From Blastocatellia bacterium (lineage in GTDB: Bacteria; Acidobacteriota; Blastocatellia; UBA7656), in the NCBI GenBank assembly GCA_035275065.1, contig DATENM010000068.1, positions 1 to 64,000 of the forward strand: a stretch of 64,000 bases of DNA, written 5' to 3'. Shown piece after piece: positions 1 through 8,331 of the stretch (position 1 is the stretch's first letter; the number at the start of each line of letters is the position of its first letter). The position numbers and the translations under genes are program-made. The notes below the pieces were generated by a model, which searched no databases, was not told where the DNA came from, and saw only the letters and a list, made by a program, of their open reading frames with translations.

Positions 1-9
1 AAAAAGAAG

Positions 10-201
10 ATGGCCAAGAAAGCCAAAGACAAACAGACGGAGCAATTTCTGGAAGACATGAGCTTGCAAGATATGGGCTTCAAGTTGCTCGGACTCATCA
101 GCGACAACCGCATGGACGAAGACCAGATGCGGATTATTTTAGCCTTCGTGATGAACCTCTTGTCACAACCCGGCGGGCCACCCGACAAGCCCTCTGCCTA
201 A
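10..201 (+). CDS. Small hypothetical protein, 63 aa
   Basis: A Lys/Asp/Glu-rich protein opening MAKKAKDKQTEQ, with an amphipathic helix-like centre and a Pro/Gly tail. A purine-rich AAGAAG stretch precedes the ATG. Its stop codon abuts the stop of the convergent XRE regulator gene, which supports both gene ends. No signal peptide or membrane segment is visible. I do not recognise the family. Its place at the end of an integrated element makes it accessory cargo. The true start could lie left of the window. Confidence 0.5.
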   Translation: MAKKAKDKQTEQFLEDMSLQDMGFKLLGLISDNRMDEDQMRIILAFVMNLLSQPGGPPDKPSA

Positions 202-621
202 TCACTTCTTGCGCGGCTTGCCTTTCTTTCCCGATTTGCCGTTGGATGGCGGTCGTTTGAAATACTCCATGTAATTAAGCAGTATCTTGCGCTCAGCCGG
301 CGAAAAGTCAAGCAACTGCCGCAAGATGGCCAATCCGTTCACATCGGCGATGAGCTGTTGTATCTGATCCAAGAGCGAAGACGGGTCAATCGGCGGCATT
401 TCACTGATTGGAATCCCCACAGCCACCGTAAAGATTTCGTGGGCATTCACGTCGAGCGCCATCGCCAGTTTCTTCACTGTTTGGACAGTCAGATTGTCAG
501 ACCTGCCTTTGCGGAGTCTCCCGATATAGCTATCGGTAAGACCACAGCGGTTGGCTAATTCTTTCGGCGTCAATTGCTTCTGGCGCATCAGCCGGTCAAG
601 GTACTGTGCCAGGGTTTCCAT
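202..621 (-). CDS. XRE-family helix-turn-helix regulator, 139 aa
   Basis: The N-terminal 60 residues form a Cro/CI-type helix-turn-helix: LTPKELANRCGLTDSYIGRL gives the paired helices, followed by NLTVQTVKKLAMALDVNAHE, the usual closing helices of HTH_3. The C-terminal part is predicted helical, with a Lys-rich tail, and probably mediates oligomerisation. It likely binds DNA as a dimer and regulates its own element. The 146-bp gap to the rightward membrane-protein gene is a plausible operator region, though no palindrome stands out there. The family call is firm; the target is unknown. Confidence 0.85.
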   Translation of the reverse strand: METLAQYLDRLMRQKQLTPKELANRCGLTDSYIGRLRKGRSDNLTVQTVKKLAMALDVNAHEIFTVAVGIPISEMPPIDPSSLLDQIQQLIADVNGLAILRQLLDFSPAERKILLNYMEYFKRPPSNGKSGKKGKPRKK

Positions 622-767
622 TGGCCCATTCTACAAGCTATTTTCAGGGATGCAAGGTTTGCCCTATCTGAAAGACAGGGGTAAAGTGACTTTTGGTCCA
701 GAAATCGCGTTTGAACTAAAAGTCGGCTGATTTAGGGATTTGTGGTGCAAAGCCGTAACTATCCAAT

Positions 768-1520
768 ATGCTGAAGCGCAAAGTCTCATCCCCCAACTTA
801 CCTAAGCTTAGACGTCCACTATCAGAGACAGAGATGGTGGCCTTTCGAGATGACTTGCGCGAAGCTGACAGAGAGGTTCAAGGGTACTTCAGAATCTACT
901 ATCTCATAGGGCTTATTGGAGTCGCAGCATGGATCATTAGTCCAGAGCCGAAACCTCTCCTGGTACTTGTACTCGGAAATGGAGGCTACAATGTTTATGC
1001 CCCGCTTGTTATTGCATTTCTGAATGCAGTCTCTATGACATACCTGCTTTACAAGAGCGTTGAAATACATGAGATTGCACAATTCATTTCGTACGGCAGT
1101 CCATCCGAGAGCGGGTTCATCGGTTGGGAAACGTGGCGGCGTAGCACAGCAAGCGCGACTCGATGGCCTCGGATACTATATGCACCCTTTTTAACGCTCG
1201 TCCCACTCCTCGTATCCACGTCACTGCTTTACGCCTCATGGCGTATCCTTCATACACCTGTTGACCATTTGCTTACAGCCGCGTCAACACTTGCTCTTAT
1301 CATACCTAAAGCGGCTACGACAGCATCTGCCCCTTCTGCCCAATTTTCGGAGTCTCAGATTGAGGGCATCACAAACGTGTTCTCAATAGCACGAATTTTC
1401 CTCTACGCAATCATCTGTTTACATGTGATTCCAATCATTCTGATCTACTTTAACATAGTCAGAGTGCCGCGGCTCTGGTCTATGATCTGGTCAAATAAGT
1501 GGGACGCCACGAGAAAATAA
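768..1520 (+). CDS. Hypothetical multi-pass membrane protein, 250 aa
   Basis: About four hydrophobic segments are visible: near residues 45-65, 75-95, 140-165 and 205-230. They are separated by charged loops, with a basic N-terminus and no cleavable signal. It is probably an inner-membrane protein. Its stop is directly followed by the start of the glycosyltransferase gene, so the two are surely co-transcribed and perhaps work together on a lipid or envelope substrate. The AT-rich codon use differs from the core genes to the right, consistent with transfer. The family is not recognised. Confidence 0.6.
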   Translation: MLKRKVSSPNLPKLRRPLSETEMVAFRDDLREADREVQGYFRIYYLIGLIGVAAWIISPEPKPLLVLVLGNGGYNVYAPLVIAFLNAVSMTYLLYKSVEIHEIAQFISYGSPSESGFIGWETWRRSTASATRWPRILYAPFLTLVPLLVSTSLLYASWRILHTPVDHLLTAASTLALIIPKAATTASAPSAQFSESQIEGITNVFSIARIFLYAIICLHVIPIILIYFNIVRVPRLWSMIWSNKWDATRK

Positions 1521-2663
1521 GTGACAGGATCGACACGCCCGCTCATTGTAATCCTATATGCTTGCTCTGGGTCCAAAGGACACCAAGTGCTGGCTGAAAA
1601 CTACTGCGAGCTTCTGCGAGCCGTAGGCATCCCCCCTATCATGGTAGATGTCTTAGCATTAGATAGCCACCGACGTTTCTCTGGAGCTAATGCGATCTAC
1701 TTCTGGCTTTTGCGCAAAATGCCTTGGCTATGGCGATGGCTCTACCAGAACTGGTGCAACGTACCCGGAATCGATTGGGGTCGCCAATGGATATTACCAA
1801 GACTATTTCCTCAGACACATCACTTACTGGTGACTAGCGCGCCAGCACTTGTGATCTCCACACATCCCGTTGCCACGGCTATTGTAGATTATCTCAAGAG
1901 GATCGGGAGGCTCGAAACTTCGCTGTGGGTAGCCATTTCCGACTGGCATATTCAACCTTTTTGGCTGTTCCCTAGTGTAGACTGCTACCTAGTACCAACA
2001 CAGGATCAACAAATCGATATTGAGCAAATCGGCGTCCCGAAAAGTAATATACTTGTAGTTGGAATGTTGCTTCGTAAAGACTACTATGCGCCTTTGGATA
2101 GAGAGTTGGCCCGTGCACATTTAAGACTGCCGTTTGGTGCACGTCTAATTGTAGCTATGGGAGGTGGTTCAGGATGGGGGTTGGAGAAGATAATCGAGGA
2201 GCTTATAAAACTTAATACAAGGCTGGTAGTAATTACTGGAAGTGCAGAACGGCAAATGCAAATACGCTCCTATTTGCGACATCTTGTGGATCACCAAGAC
2301 TTGGAAGTCCTTGGATTTGTTGATCCCCTTCTATATCTTGTTGCAGCCGACTTGGTTATTACTAAACCTGGTGGGCTATCTACGGCAGAAGTGATCCAAC
2401 TCCGAAAGCCCTTGATACTAGTAGAGCCAATGCCCGGACACGAAGAAGAGAATTATCGCATTCTGAGCAGAATTGGAATATGTGGCGTTACAAATACAGA
2501 TGAACTGTTGCATTCCGCCAGAGCAGTTCTGGATAATCAGGCCATACCTAGGGAAATTTCACTGAGAGTAGAAACCATCTGCTCCAATACCACACCACAG
2601 TTAGTGCTTGAAAGTATCTGCGAGGCTCTAAGGAGAAGCCGCGCGGCACCACAGTTAGAATAG
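1521..2663 (+). CDS. GT28 / MGDG-synthase-like glycosyltransferase, 380 aa
   Basis: The protein has the two-domain plan of UgtP/MGDG synthases and MurG. The N-terminal acceptor domain starts with an ACSGSKGHQ turn (residues ~12-20), where the family has its GGGH-type motif. A C-terminal GT28 nucleotide-sugar domain contains GFVDPLLYLVAADLVITKPG and EENYRIL. Enzymes of this type move a sugar from a UDP donor to diacylglycerol or another lipid at the membrane face. The start is a GTG immediately after the upstream stop, implying coupling with the membrane-protein gene. Length is typical. The substrate cannot be read from sequence; as cargo of an element it could alter the cell surface. Confidence 0.75.
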   Translation: MTGSTRPLIVILYACSGSKGHQVLAENYCELLRAVGIPPIMVDVLALDSHRRFSGANAIYFWLLRKMPWLWRWLYQNWCNVPGIDWGRQWILPRLFPQTHHLLVTSAPALVISTHPVATAIVDYLKRIGRLETSLWVAISDWHIQPFWLFPSVDCYLVPTQDQQIDIEQIGVPKSNILVVGMLLRKDYYAPLDRELARAHLRLPFGARLIVAMGGGSGWGLEKIIEELIKLNTRLVVITGSAERQMQIRSYLRHLVDHQDLEVLGFVDPLLYLVAADLVITKPGGLSTAEVIQLRKPLILVEPMPGHEEENYRILSRIGICGVTNTDELLHSARAVLDNQAIPREISLRVETICSNTTPQLVLESICEALRRSRAAPQLE

Positions 2664-2751
2664 CCACAGGTTTTTTCTCTCTCATCAGAGGATTCGAAAT
2701 CCAATGATGGTAGAGTCAAAAGGTCGGGAAAATATTCAACTATGGTTTGTC

Positions 2752-2776
2752 AATGTGTGACCATATGTGTGACCAA
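2752..2776. repeat. Integrase arm-like double site, copy 1 (outside att)
   Basis: Two TGTGTGACC-like half sites are separated by CATA (TGTGTGACC-ATA-TGTGTGACC). Close relatives occur just inside the complete element on both sides (2979-3003 and 35389-35415). Paired direct repeats near att sites are typical arm-type binding sites of tyrosine integrases. This copy lies on the outer side of the left att, as expected for the right end of a neighbouring element. Confidence 0.5.
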
Positions 2777-2784
2777 ACAACTAA

Positions 2785-2802
2785 AGCCGCCTTGCGGCGG
2801 CT
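2785..2802 (-). terminator. Fossil tRNA-Arg terminator at left att
   Basis: A 7-bp GC stem (AGCCGCC/GGCGGCT) with a TTGC loop. Read leftward it follows the tRNA 3' half in the att repeat and is succeeded by TTAGTTGTTT. It has the same relation to att as the live hairpin at 35421-35441. It probably terminated tRNA-Arg before the present element inserted. Confidence 0.5.
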
Positions 2803-2813
2803 CCAATTGCTTG

Positions 2814-2864
<51 letters not shown>

Positions 2865-2978
2865 TCTAAAAGGCTTTGTATCCGCTCATTTCTTCATATC
2901 TCAAAACCTACAAATTCCCTTAGATTCTTGCTTGTTTTTGGGATATAGTTTCTCCCGCTGTCTCATAGTGTCTCGCTC

Positions 2979-3003
2979 CAATGTGGGGCATATGTGGGAG
3001 CAC
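2979..3003. repeat. Integrase arm-like double site, copy 2
   Basis: TGTGGGGCATATGTGGGAG: two TGTGGG half sites around CATA, shortly upstream of the integrase start. The nearest in-frame upstream ATG (2981) falls inside this site, which is one reason to place the integrase start downstream. Confidence 0.5.
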
Positions 3004-3031
3004 AATTCGGGAATCGCTTCGGGAGGCGATG

Positions 3032-4327
3032 ATGGGGAAGACTCGATCAGGCTCTATTCGTGAGCGCAAGACCGTCTTTTTTGCGCGCGTAGCTTTCATT
3101 GACGGGCAGGGCAAGCGGCAGAAGATTGAACGCCAAGCCGGGACTCAAAAACAGGCCGGCGCCTACCTGAAAGAAATCCTTCAGGGTCTCTCGACTCGCA
3201 AGGCGATCAAGATTACATCGCAGAAAGTTCACGAGCGGCGCGGTGGCGTCTTCGCCCGCGTGACGTTTGTCGACGACAGCGGCCAGCGCCGCGAGATCGA
3301 GCGCCGGGCACGGAATCGCTCCGACGCGAAAGAGATCATCAAGGGGCTGCTGCGCGACCTCGACGATCACGGCGCGGAGCTGCTCGACGCCGCGCAGATG
3401 ACCTTCAACGACCTGGCCGCTTACTACGAAAAGAATTATCTGATCGAGCCTGAATATGTGGAGGGTCGCAAGGTGGCGGGCTTGCGCTCACATCGGAGCC
3501 TGAAGACTTCTCTGGGCGTCCTGAGAGAGCACTTCGGCAGGCGCAAATTACGGAGCATCACGCATGAGGACTTGAAGCGGTTCAAGGCCGCGCGGCTGAA
3601 GACCAAGACGACGCGCAAGACGCGGCGCTCTATTACATCGGTCAACCGCGAGCTTGAGCTGATGCGCCGCGTGCTGCGGATCGCCCTGCGTAATGGCTGG
3701 ATCAAGCGCAGCCCGTTCGACGTCGGCGACGCGCTGATCATGTCGAGCGACGAGAAGAAGCGCGAGCGGATTCTCACTCGCGACGAAGAAGAAAAGCTGC
3801 TGGCGGCCTGCACCGGCAAGCGCTCGCACCTGCGCGCCATCATCATCTGCGCGCTCGACACCGGCATGCGCCGCGGCGAGATGTTGAAGCTCCTGCCGGC
3901 TGATCTCGACTTCGAGAATCGCTTGATCACTGTCCGCGCCTTCAACACCAAAACGATGCGCGAGCGGACCGTCGCAATGACGGAGCGGCTGGCCGGCGAG
4001 CTGCTGGCCATCGTCGGGCGTCTGCCTGCGGGCGTCGAGGTGCCGCTGTTCGGCATCACCTCAGACTTCAAGCGGGCCTTCGTCGCGGCGCGCACTGACG
4101 CCGGGCTCCCGGATGTCCGCTTTCACGATCTCAGGCACACACACGCGACGAGGCTCGTCGGGGCACACATGCCGCTTTCTGAGGTGGGCCGGGCGCTCGG
4201 CCACACACAGGCGAATACTACTTTCAGGTATGTGAATGCCAACGTCGAGACGGCCCGGCGCGTCGCGGCGCTGCTGGATGAGTTCAACAAGTCGGTTGAT
4301 GGGGGCAAGAAGCCTTTGATTAACTGA
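3032..4327 (+). CDS. int: Tyrosine recombinase / integrase with duplicated N-terminal domain
   Basis: Catalyses integration and excision at tRNA-Arg. The catalytic domain shows the family residues: Arg in GMRRGE, then HDLRHTHATR (His-x-x-Arg), LGHT (second His) and the nucleophile in FRYVN. A SAM-like core-binding domain precedes it (from MTFNDLAAYYEKNY). The first ~85 residues hold two similar copies of a small beta-rich arm-binding unit: VFFARVAFIDGQGKRQKIER and GVFARVTFVDDSGQRREIER. The ATG at 3032 has GGGAGG five bases upstream; ATG 3029 is too close to it, and ATG 2981 lies in the arm site. About 431 aa, a normal size apart from the duplication. Confidence 0.93.
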   Translation: MGKTRSGSIRERKTVFFARVAFIDGQGKRQKIERQAGTQKQAGAYLKEILQGLSTRKAIKITSQKVHERRGGVFARVTFVDDSGQRREIERRARNRSDAKEIIKGLLRDLDDHGAELLDAAQMTFNDLAAYYEKNYLIEPEYVEGRKVAGLRSHRSLKTSLGVLREHFGRRKLRSITHEDLKRFKAARLKTKTTRKTRRSITSVNRELELMRRVLRIALRNGWIKRSPFDVGDALIMSSDEKKRERILTRDEEEKLLAACTGKRSHLRAIIICALDTGMRRGEMLKLLPADLDFENRLITVRAFNTKTMRERTVAMTERLAGELLAIVGRLPAGVEVPLFGITSDFKRAFVAARTDAGLPDVRFHDLRHTHATRLVGAHMPLSEVGRALGHTQANTTFRYVNANVETARRVAALLDEFNKSVDGGKKPLIN

Positions 4328-4434
4328 TACGGGTTCGGCTCGCCTAACGCTGGCCTCATGAACCAGCGGACAGCGCGGAAATCCCGATCTGCGTTGGCGG
4401 GCCGGAACATTCGGGCGCTCGGCGGGAGGGCGAT

Positions 4435-5265
4435 ATGTCGGATCAGTCAAATGGGGATGGCCAGAAGGTCGAAGGCGAGGTTGTAGCTTCTCAAACATTC
4501 ACGATTCGTTGTGACACCTTCTTTGTCCCTATTGATGAGTCGGAGAAAGAATTCATAGAGGAAATCTCAGGCGACAACCACGGGATCACGGGACGGTTGG
4601 GGCTGGCTGTGTATGTAGACGACGATCCGGTCTTTATCGTTTCGAACATTCATTACGCCGACCATTCTGATTGCGGGGAGTTCGGTGCGGCGCTCCGCTA
4701 TCTTCAGGACCACATCAAACAAGAAATCACCGAATCGTTTGATCTGCTCTGGTTCGAGGGGCAGATGTTTCCTTTCGTGGATAATAACGCGATCAAGGTT
4801 TGGTCGTCTGCGATGGCCAAGGTATTCAAGAAGAGGGTCGCACAACGCATGAAGGATTGGGCCGCGCGCTCTCCCCTTTCTGGTGATGATGCGCAAAAGA
4901 AAATTCAGTTTGCCCACCTCTATCCGACACTCCGCGCCCAGTGGCAATATGCCGAAATCGTTTATAAGGCGTGGCAGAATGAAGCCAGCAGACTCAGGAA
5001 GCTAAATATCGAGCCTGCCGATTGGAAGAAAAGAATTCTCGAAAAATATGCCGATATGCCAGATGACTTGCTCGATCAATTGGCTGGCCATCCAGACGAA
5101 TACTCCCGAAAGCCTGCCCACCTTGCCGCGGCGCATACGGCCCGCGTTTGCGGGTTCTTAGGTGGATTGAGCTACAGAAGATACATGAGGATTCGCCAGG
5201 AAGGTGAGGCCCTTAGAAGTGCCGTCGAAAGCGATCCCCCGGATGGCACTCAGTTAGAGAAATAG
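4435..5265 (+). CDS. Hypothetical protein, 276 aa, integrase-adjacent cargo
   Basis: A soluble, acidic, mixed alpha/beta protein with no signal peptide or membrane segment. A GGGAGG ribosome site precedes the ATG. The centre (around FDLLWFEGQMFPFVDNNAIK) and the C-terminal half are Trp/Tyr-rich and helical. Codon use is less GC-biased than in the integrase and primase genes. Its position between integrase and excisionase-like genes is a common cargo slot, so a host-benefit or defence role is possible. I do not recognise the family and assign no function. Confidence 0.6.
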   Translation: MSDQSNGDGQKVEGEVVASQTFTIRCDTFFVPIDESEKEFIEEISGDNHGITGRLGLAVYVDDDPVFIVSNIHYADHSDCGEFGAALRYLQDHIKQEITESFDLLWFEGQMFPFVDNNAIKVWSSAMAKVFKKRVAQRMKDWAARSPLSGDDAQKKIQFAHLYPTLRAQWQYAEIVYKAWQNEASRLRKLNIEPADWKKRILEKYADMPDDLLDQLAGHPDEYSRKPAHLAAAHTARVCGFLGGLSYRRYMRIRQEGEALRSAVESDPPDGTQLEK

Positions 5266-5424
5266 CTGCCGTCTGATTGACAAGCCTTCAACGACACTCA
5301 ATCTGTTATTCGACTGCCGGCATTTGCTTCGTTTTTAGTAGCAGCATGCAGGCCGTCTGACTGCCGTTCTACACCTCAGATTTAATTTCATATACACCAA
5401 TTCAGGGCTGTCTTAATCTACCGT

Positions 5425-5474
5425 CGCCGGATGTCTCTCGCTGAGTCGGGACATCCGGCGGCGATTTCTTTTTT
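5425..5474 (+). terminator. Terminator/attenuator hairpin directly before the Xis-like gene
   Basis: An 11-bp stem (CGCCGGATGTC/GACATCCGGCG, 14-nt loop) followed within four bases by a TTTCTTTTTT tract. The tract runs straight into the AAGGAG ribosome site of the next gene. It either ends transcription from the left or acts as a leader attenuator for the Xis-like gene. Confidence 0.65.
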
Positions 5475-5488
5475 AAGGAGCATCATCG

Positions 5489-5719
5489 ATGAGCAGTGAT
5501 TCAACCGAAGTGATGGACCAGCCGGCGGGCTTGCCTCTCAAAGTCTGCTACTCCGTCGATGATGCGGTGGCGGCGACCGGGTTGAGCCGGGCAACGCTTT
5601 ACCGCTCGATGGCTGCCGGGGATTTGAGCTATTCGCAGGTGGGCACTCGCCGGCGCTTCTTGCCTGAGCATCTGACGGCTTTCTTGAAGCGGCTGGAGAA
5701 GAATGGCCCCAAAAAATAG
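5489..5719 (+). CDS. Excisionase-like / MerR-type helix-turn-helix protein, 76 aa
   Basis: A single winged-helix domain of the Xis/HTH_17 type: SVDDAVAATGLSRATLYRSM forms the helix-turn-helix, followed by the wing SQVGTRRRFLPEHLTAFL. Such proteins bend DNA to direct excision or act as small regulators. The start is fixed by AAGGAG eight bases upstream. It stands between integrase and primase, typical for a recombination directionality factor. It is probably controlled by the hairpin just upstream. Confidence 0.8.
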   Translation: MSSDSTEVMDQPAGLPLKVCYSVDDAVAATGLSRATLYRSMAAGDLSYSQVGTRRRFLPEHLTAFLKRLEKNGPKK

Positions 5720-5789
5720 GGAAGGGCGACGTGGCGCGTCGCCCCAGGTTGTCAATTGCCACTCGGCCCCCAGGCGTTGAGGTTTGACA

Positions 5790-5915
5790 ATGGGTAACAT
5801 ATCACACCCGCCCATCCGTGGCGTAGCAATTTCCCCTGATCATTCTCCGGCCATCTTCATTGCTGTTGACGCGCGGGTTGCCGTCGTAGGACCTGGTAAG
5901 GGACAAGCTGCTTAA
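5790..5915 (+). CDS. Possible small leader protein coupled to primase, 41 aa
   Basis: A 41-codon frame opens at an ATG preceded by GAGG at proper distance. It ends in a TAA whose last base is the A of the primase ATG (TAATG), a classic translational coupling. The peptide (MGNISHPPIRGVAISPDHSP...) has no recognised domain. It could be a real gene or only a coupling leader for the primase. The evidence is spacing and overlap only. Confidence 0.4.
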   Translation: MGNISHPPIRGVAISPDHSPAIFIAVDARVAVVGPGKGQAA

Positions 5916-7954
5916 TGGCGAGCGACGGCGGTAATCCGGTTGATTTCATTTTATCGAAGCTGCGGCAGAAGAAGCGCAGCGGACGCAGCTGGGTCGGCTT
6001 ATGCCCCGCTCATGATGATAAACGATTCAGTCTGAGCGTGACGCGCGGTGGTGATGGCCGCGCGCTGCTCAACTGCCATGCCGGATGCTCTATTGACTCG
6101 ATCTGTGAAGCTCTCGGCATATCTAAGGCGGACCTCTTTACCGATGCCCCACCGCCGAAGCCGCAGAGAACCGGCTGGGAAATTGTCGCCACCTACGACT
6201 ATCACGACCGCTCGGGCGGGCTCCTCTATCAGCACGTTCGCTATCGCAATAAACAATTCACCTGGCGCGCCCCCGACGGGCAAGGCGGCTGGCGGTATGG
6301 GCTGTATGCGGCATGGTTCGAGCGTTGGAATGACGGCGACTGGCGCGCGGCCAAAGACGGGAGCAAAAACGTTTTTGATGATCCCGGCAAAAGACCTCAT
6401 GCTGATGCCCGGTGGTTCGGTGAAGTCAAAAGGACGGCGCTTTACAAAGAGGCGCGACTGATCGAAGCAGGGCCGGGCTCGGTGATCCTGTACGTTGAAG
6501 GCGAAAAGGACGCCGACACGGGCACAAGGCTTGAGTTTGTTGCTACCACCGCCGGCGGCGCTTCTGATTGGCGCGTTGAATTTGCCGGGCGCTTCGCGCA
6601 ATTGAATCTCGTTATCATTCCCGACAATGACCAGGCGGGTGAGCGGCTCGCGGCAAAGGTGGCTGCCGATTGTTACGGCGTCGCCGAGACGGTGCGCGTG
6701 CTCCGCCTCCCCGGTCTGAATGAACACGGCGACCTCAGCGACTGGGAAAATGCTGGCGGCAACCGTGATGCGCTGTCGGCGCTCATCGAGGATACACCTT
6801 TATATCAGCCGGAAGTTGCGCAGGATGAAACGATCAGCCGCGCGAAGGAAGAAACGCGGCGCGCCATCGAACGCGCGGTGGATGGCATGAGGCATGACGA
6901 CACCGACCCGCCGATCAGCGAAGACAAGAATAAAGAGCGGCTGTTGAGGCTGACCGGCAGAGAGGCGGCCCGCGTCGTAGATATGATTCTGGTGATTATG
7001 GCCGCGCTCGGCTTCGAGGGCAATCATCACCGGATCATCAACGCGCTGATTGCCTACGCCAAAAAGCTGCCGAATCCTTTCGTCTACTTCATGGCCACGC
7101 ATTCACAGCTTTATCAAAAGTACAGGCGCAGCAAGACGGTCAAGGATCGCTCTAAGACTGCTCTTGTAGGGGCGGACACCGCCAGGCTGAGGGCGGAGCA
7201 GGAGGCTTTGGGCTGCGAGATGGTCAGCTACATTCCGGGCAAGATGAACCCTGACACCGGGCAGGGCTACGGCTCGCGTTATCGCCTTCAAATCCTGCGC
7301 TTTGCTCTGATCGCAATCAACCTGGCCGATAGCGTCGGAGGGGAATTCGAGCGACGCTGGCAGGCTGACGAGTGGGCGGCGCAGCAGGTGGCCGAGATGA
7401 TACCTAGGGCCGCGCCGCGCGCCGAAGTAAAAGTGAAACCAGGCAGGGCGGCATCACTTTCCAGCAGGACCCCTTTCGATGAGGTAGAGAAAGCGTTTTT
7501 TGACGTGTATGAGAGCGAGCTTGAGCGCGTGATCCAGCGGGAAGTGAATAAGTGCAGCGGCCCGGAGGTGATGGGCGAAGCCGTTGATGAGATTACGGCG
7601 CCGCTGATCGGCAAGCTGAATAGAATGGCTAGCGAGGCACTCTGTCGCGGGCTCGCGGCGGCGGCTGAAATCGAGCAGGAGGGCGGGGCCGGCAGTTCGA
7701 AATCCTTAGTCCATGAAAGCATGGACTTACCGTTCGACCAGACGGAGATGGGGGCGGAAACCGCCGCCGGCCAAATCGGTGAGCCCTTAGTCCATGAAAG
7801 CATGGATATAGGGGCCGGCGGGCGCGGCCCTATTGAAGTTAGGGAAGATGTATATCTATCACGAAATAGAAATACATTACCGTCCATGCCTTCAGGCAGC
7901 CGCGCCGGGCGGTTTGCCGATGAGCCTTCGGGTCTGGAGGTCTTCGACATATGA
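5915..7954 (+). CDS. CHC2 zinc-finger / TOPRIM primase-like replication protein, 679 aa
   Basis: Likely makes replication primers for the element. Residues ~25-60 hold a zinc finger (CPAH ... NCHAGC) like that of DnaG and phage primases. A TOPRIM domain follows, with catalytic Glu in YVEGEKDAD (~194) and the metal-binding D-x-D in IIPDNDQAGE (~236). The C-terminal half (350-679) is helical with no Walker motifs, so no helicase is fused, unlike D5-type primases of many satellites. Near the C-terminus the peptide LVHESMD occurs twice, encoded by palindromic DNA (7704-7806). The next gene overlaps the end by four bases (ATGA), forming an operon. Confidence 0.85.
   Translation: MASDGGNPVDFILSKLRQKKRSGRSWVGLCPAHDDKRFSLSVTRGGDGRALLNCHAGCSIDSICEALGISKADLFTDAPPPKPQRTGWEIVATYDYHDRSGGLLYQHVRYRNKQFTWRAPDGQGGWRYGLYAAWFERWNDGDWRAAKDGSKNVFDDPGKRPHADARWFGEVKRTALYKEARLIEAGPGSVILYVEGEKDADTGTRLEFVATTAGGASDWRVEFAGRFAQLNLVIIPDNDQAGERLAAKVAADCYGVAETVRVLRLPGLNEHGDLSDWENAGGNRDALSALIEDTPLYQPEVAQDETISRAKEETRRAIERAVDGMRHDDTDPPISEDKNKERLLRLTGREAARVVDMILVIMAALGFEGNHHRIINALIAYAKKLPNPFVYFMATHSQLYQKYRRSKTVKDRSKTALVGADTARLRAEQEALGCEMVSYIPGKMNPDTGQGYGSRYRLQILRFALIAINLADSVGGEFERRWQADEWAAQQVAEMIPRAAPRAEVKVKPGRAASLSSRTPFDEVEKAFFDVYESELERVIQREVNKCSGPEVMGEAVDEITAPLIGKLNRMASEALCRGLAAAAEIEQEGGAGSSKSLVHESMDLPFDQTEMGAETAAGQIGEPLVHESMDIGAGGRGPIEVREDVYLSRNRNTLPSMPSGSRAGRFADEPSGLEVFDI
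7704..7806. repeat. Twin palindromes inside the primase 3' end
   Basis: CCTTAGTCCATGAAAGCATG recurs at 7704 and 7785. Each copy contains the perfect inverted repeat TCCATG-AAAG-CATGGA, with centres 81 bp apart. A near-identical site pair within a replication gene may be a protein-binding or origin element, or only a coding duplication. Confidence 0.5.
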
Positions 7955-8328
7955 GCACGAGCGAGCTGGTTTCGTCGCTGATCCTGTCGGGCGCTGCCTT
8001 CGAATTGAGCGCGGACGGCTTCAGGGTGAAAGCCCCGCCGGGTGTCGTCACTGCTGATCACCGCTCGCAACTGGCCGCCGCGCGCGAAGAGATACTGGCG
8101 ATGCTGCGCCGCTCGCCCGGCCTGTGCCTGGTCGCCTGCGGCGACTGCGGGAAGGTCGGCGCGATCTTTTCGGGTTTCTGCTTCGAGTGCTCATCCCTCC
8201 GAGAGTTCTTGTCCAACCCGCTGCCCTGTGGTTGTATTGAGCCGCGGCGCTGGCGCTACCGCGATGGCGGTTTCTACTGGCATTGCGGGAACTGCGAGCC
8301 GGCCCCGGATGATGCTGTGTGGGGGTGA
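7951..8328 (+). CDS. TubC_N-like small protein with cysteine-rich tail, 125 aa
   Basis: Residues 1-55 (SELVSSLILSGAAFELSADG, then FRVKAPPGVVT and a helix ending ILAMLRR) match the TubC N-terminal docking-domain pattern. That domain is often encoded just after primases in plasmids and phages, where it probably mediates protein contacts. The C-terminal half has eight cysteines including CGDCGKVG, CFEC and HCGNC, suggesting a zinc-binding module. The start overlaps the primase stop, so the two are translated together. It may be a replication accessory factor. Confidence 0.65.
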   Translation: MSTSELVSSLILSGAAFELSADGFRVKAPPGVVTADHRSQLAAAREEILAMLRRSPGLCLVACGDCGKVGAIFSGFCFECSSLREFLSNPLPCGCIEPRRWRYRDGGFYWHCGNCEPAPDDAVWG

Positions 8329-8331
8329 TGG

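Larger units (their letters stand above)
1..2813. mobile_element. Right end of a second, tandem integrated element (partial)
   Basis: This stretch is visibly AT-richer than the chromosome after 35503 and has no housekeeping gene. Its right edge has the same order of parts as the right edge of the complete element next to it: a TGTG...CATATGTG double site, a short hairpin, then the 51-bp att repeat. The simplest reading is that an older element sits in the same tRNA site and the 2814-35502 element inserted beside it. The left end is outside the window, so this is inference from structure. Confidence 0.5.

Noticed and set aside
2981..3031. Earlier integrase start at ATG 2981
   Set aside because: It lies inside the arm-like repeat and lacks a ribosome site, whereas ATG 3032 has GGGAGG at suitable distance.
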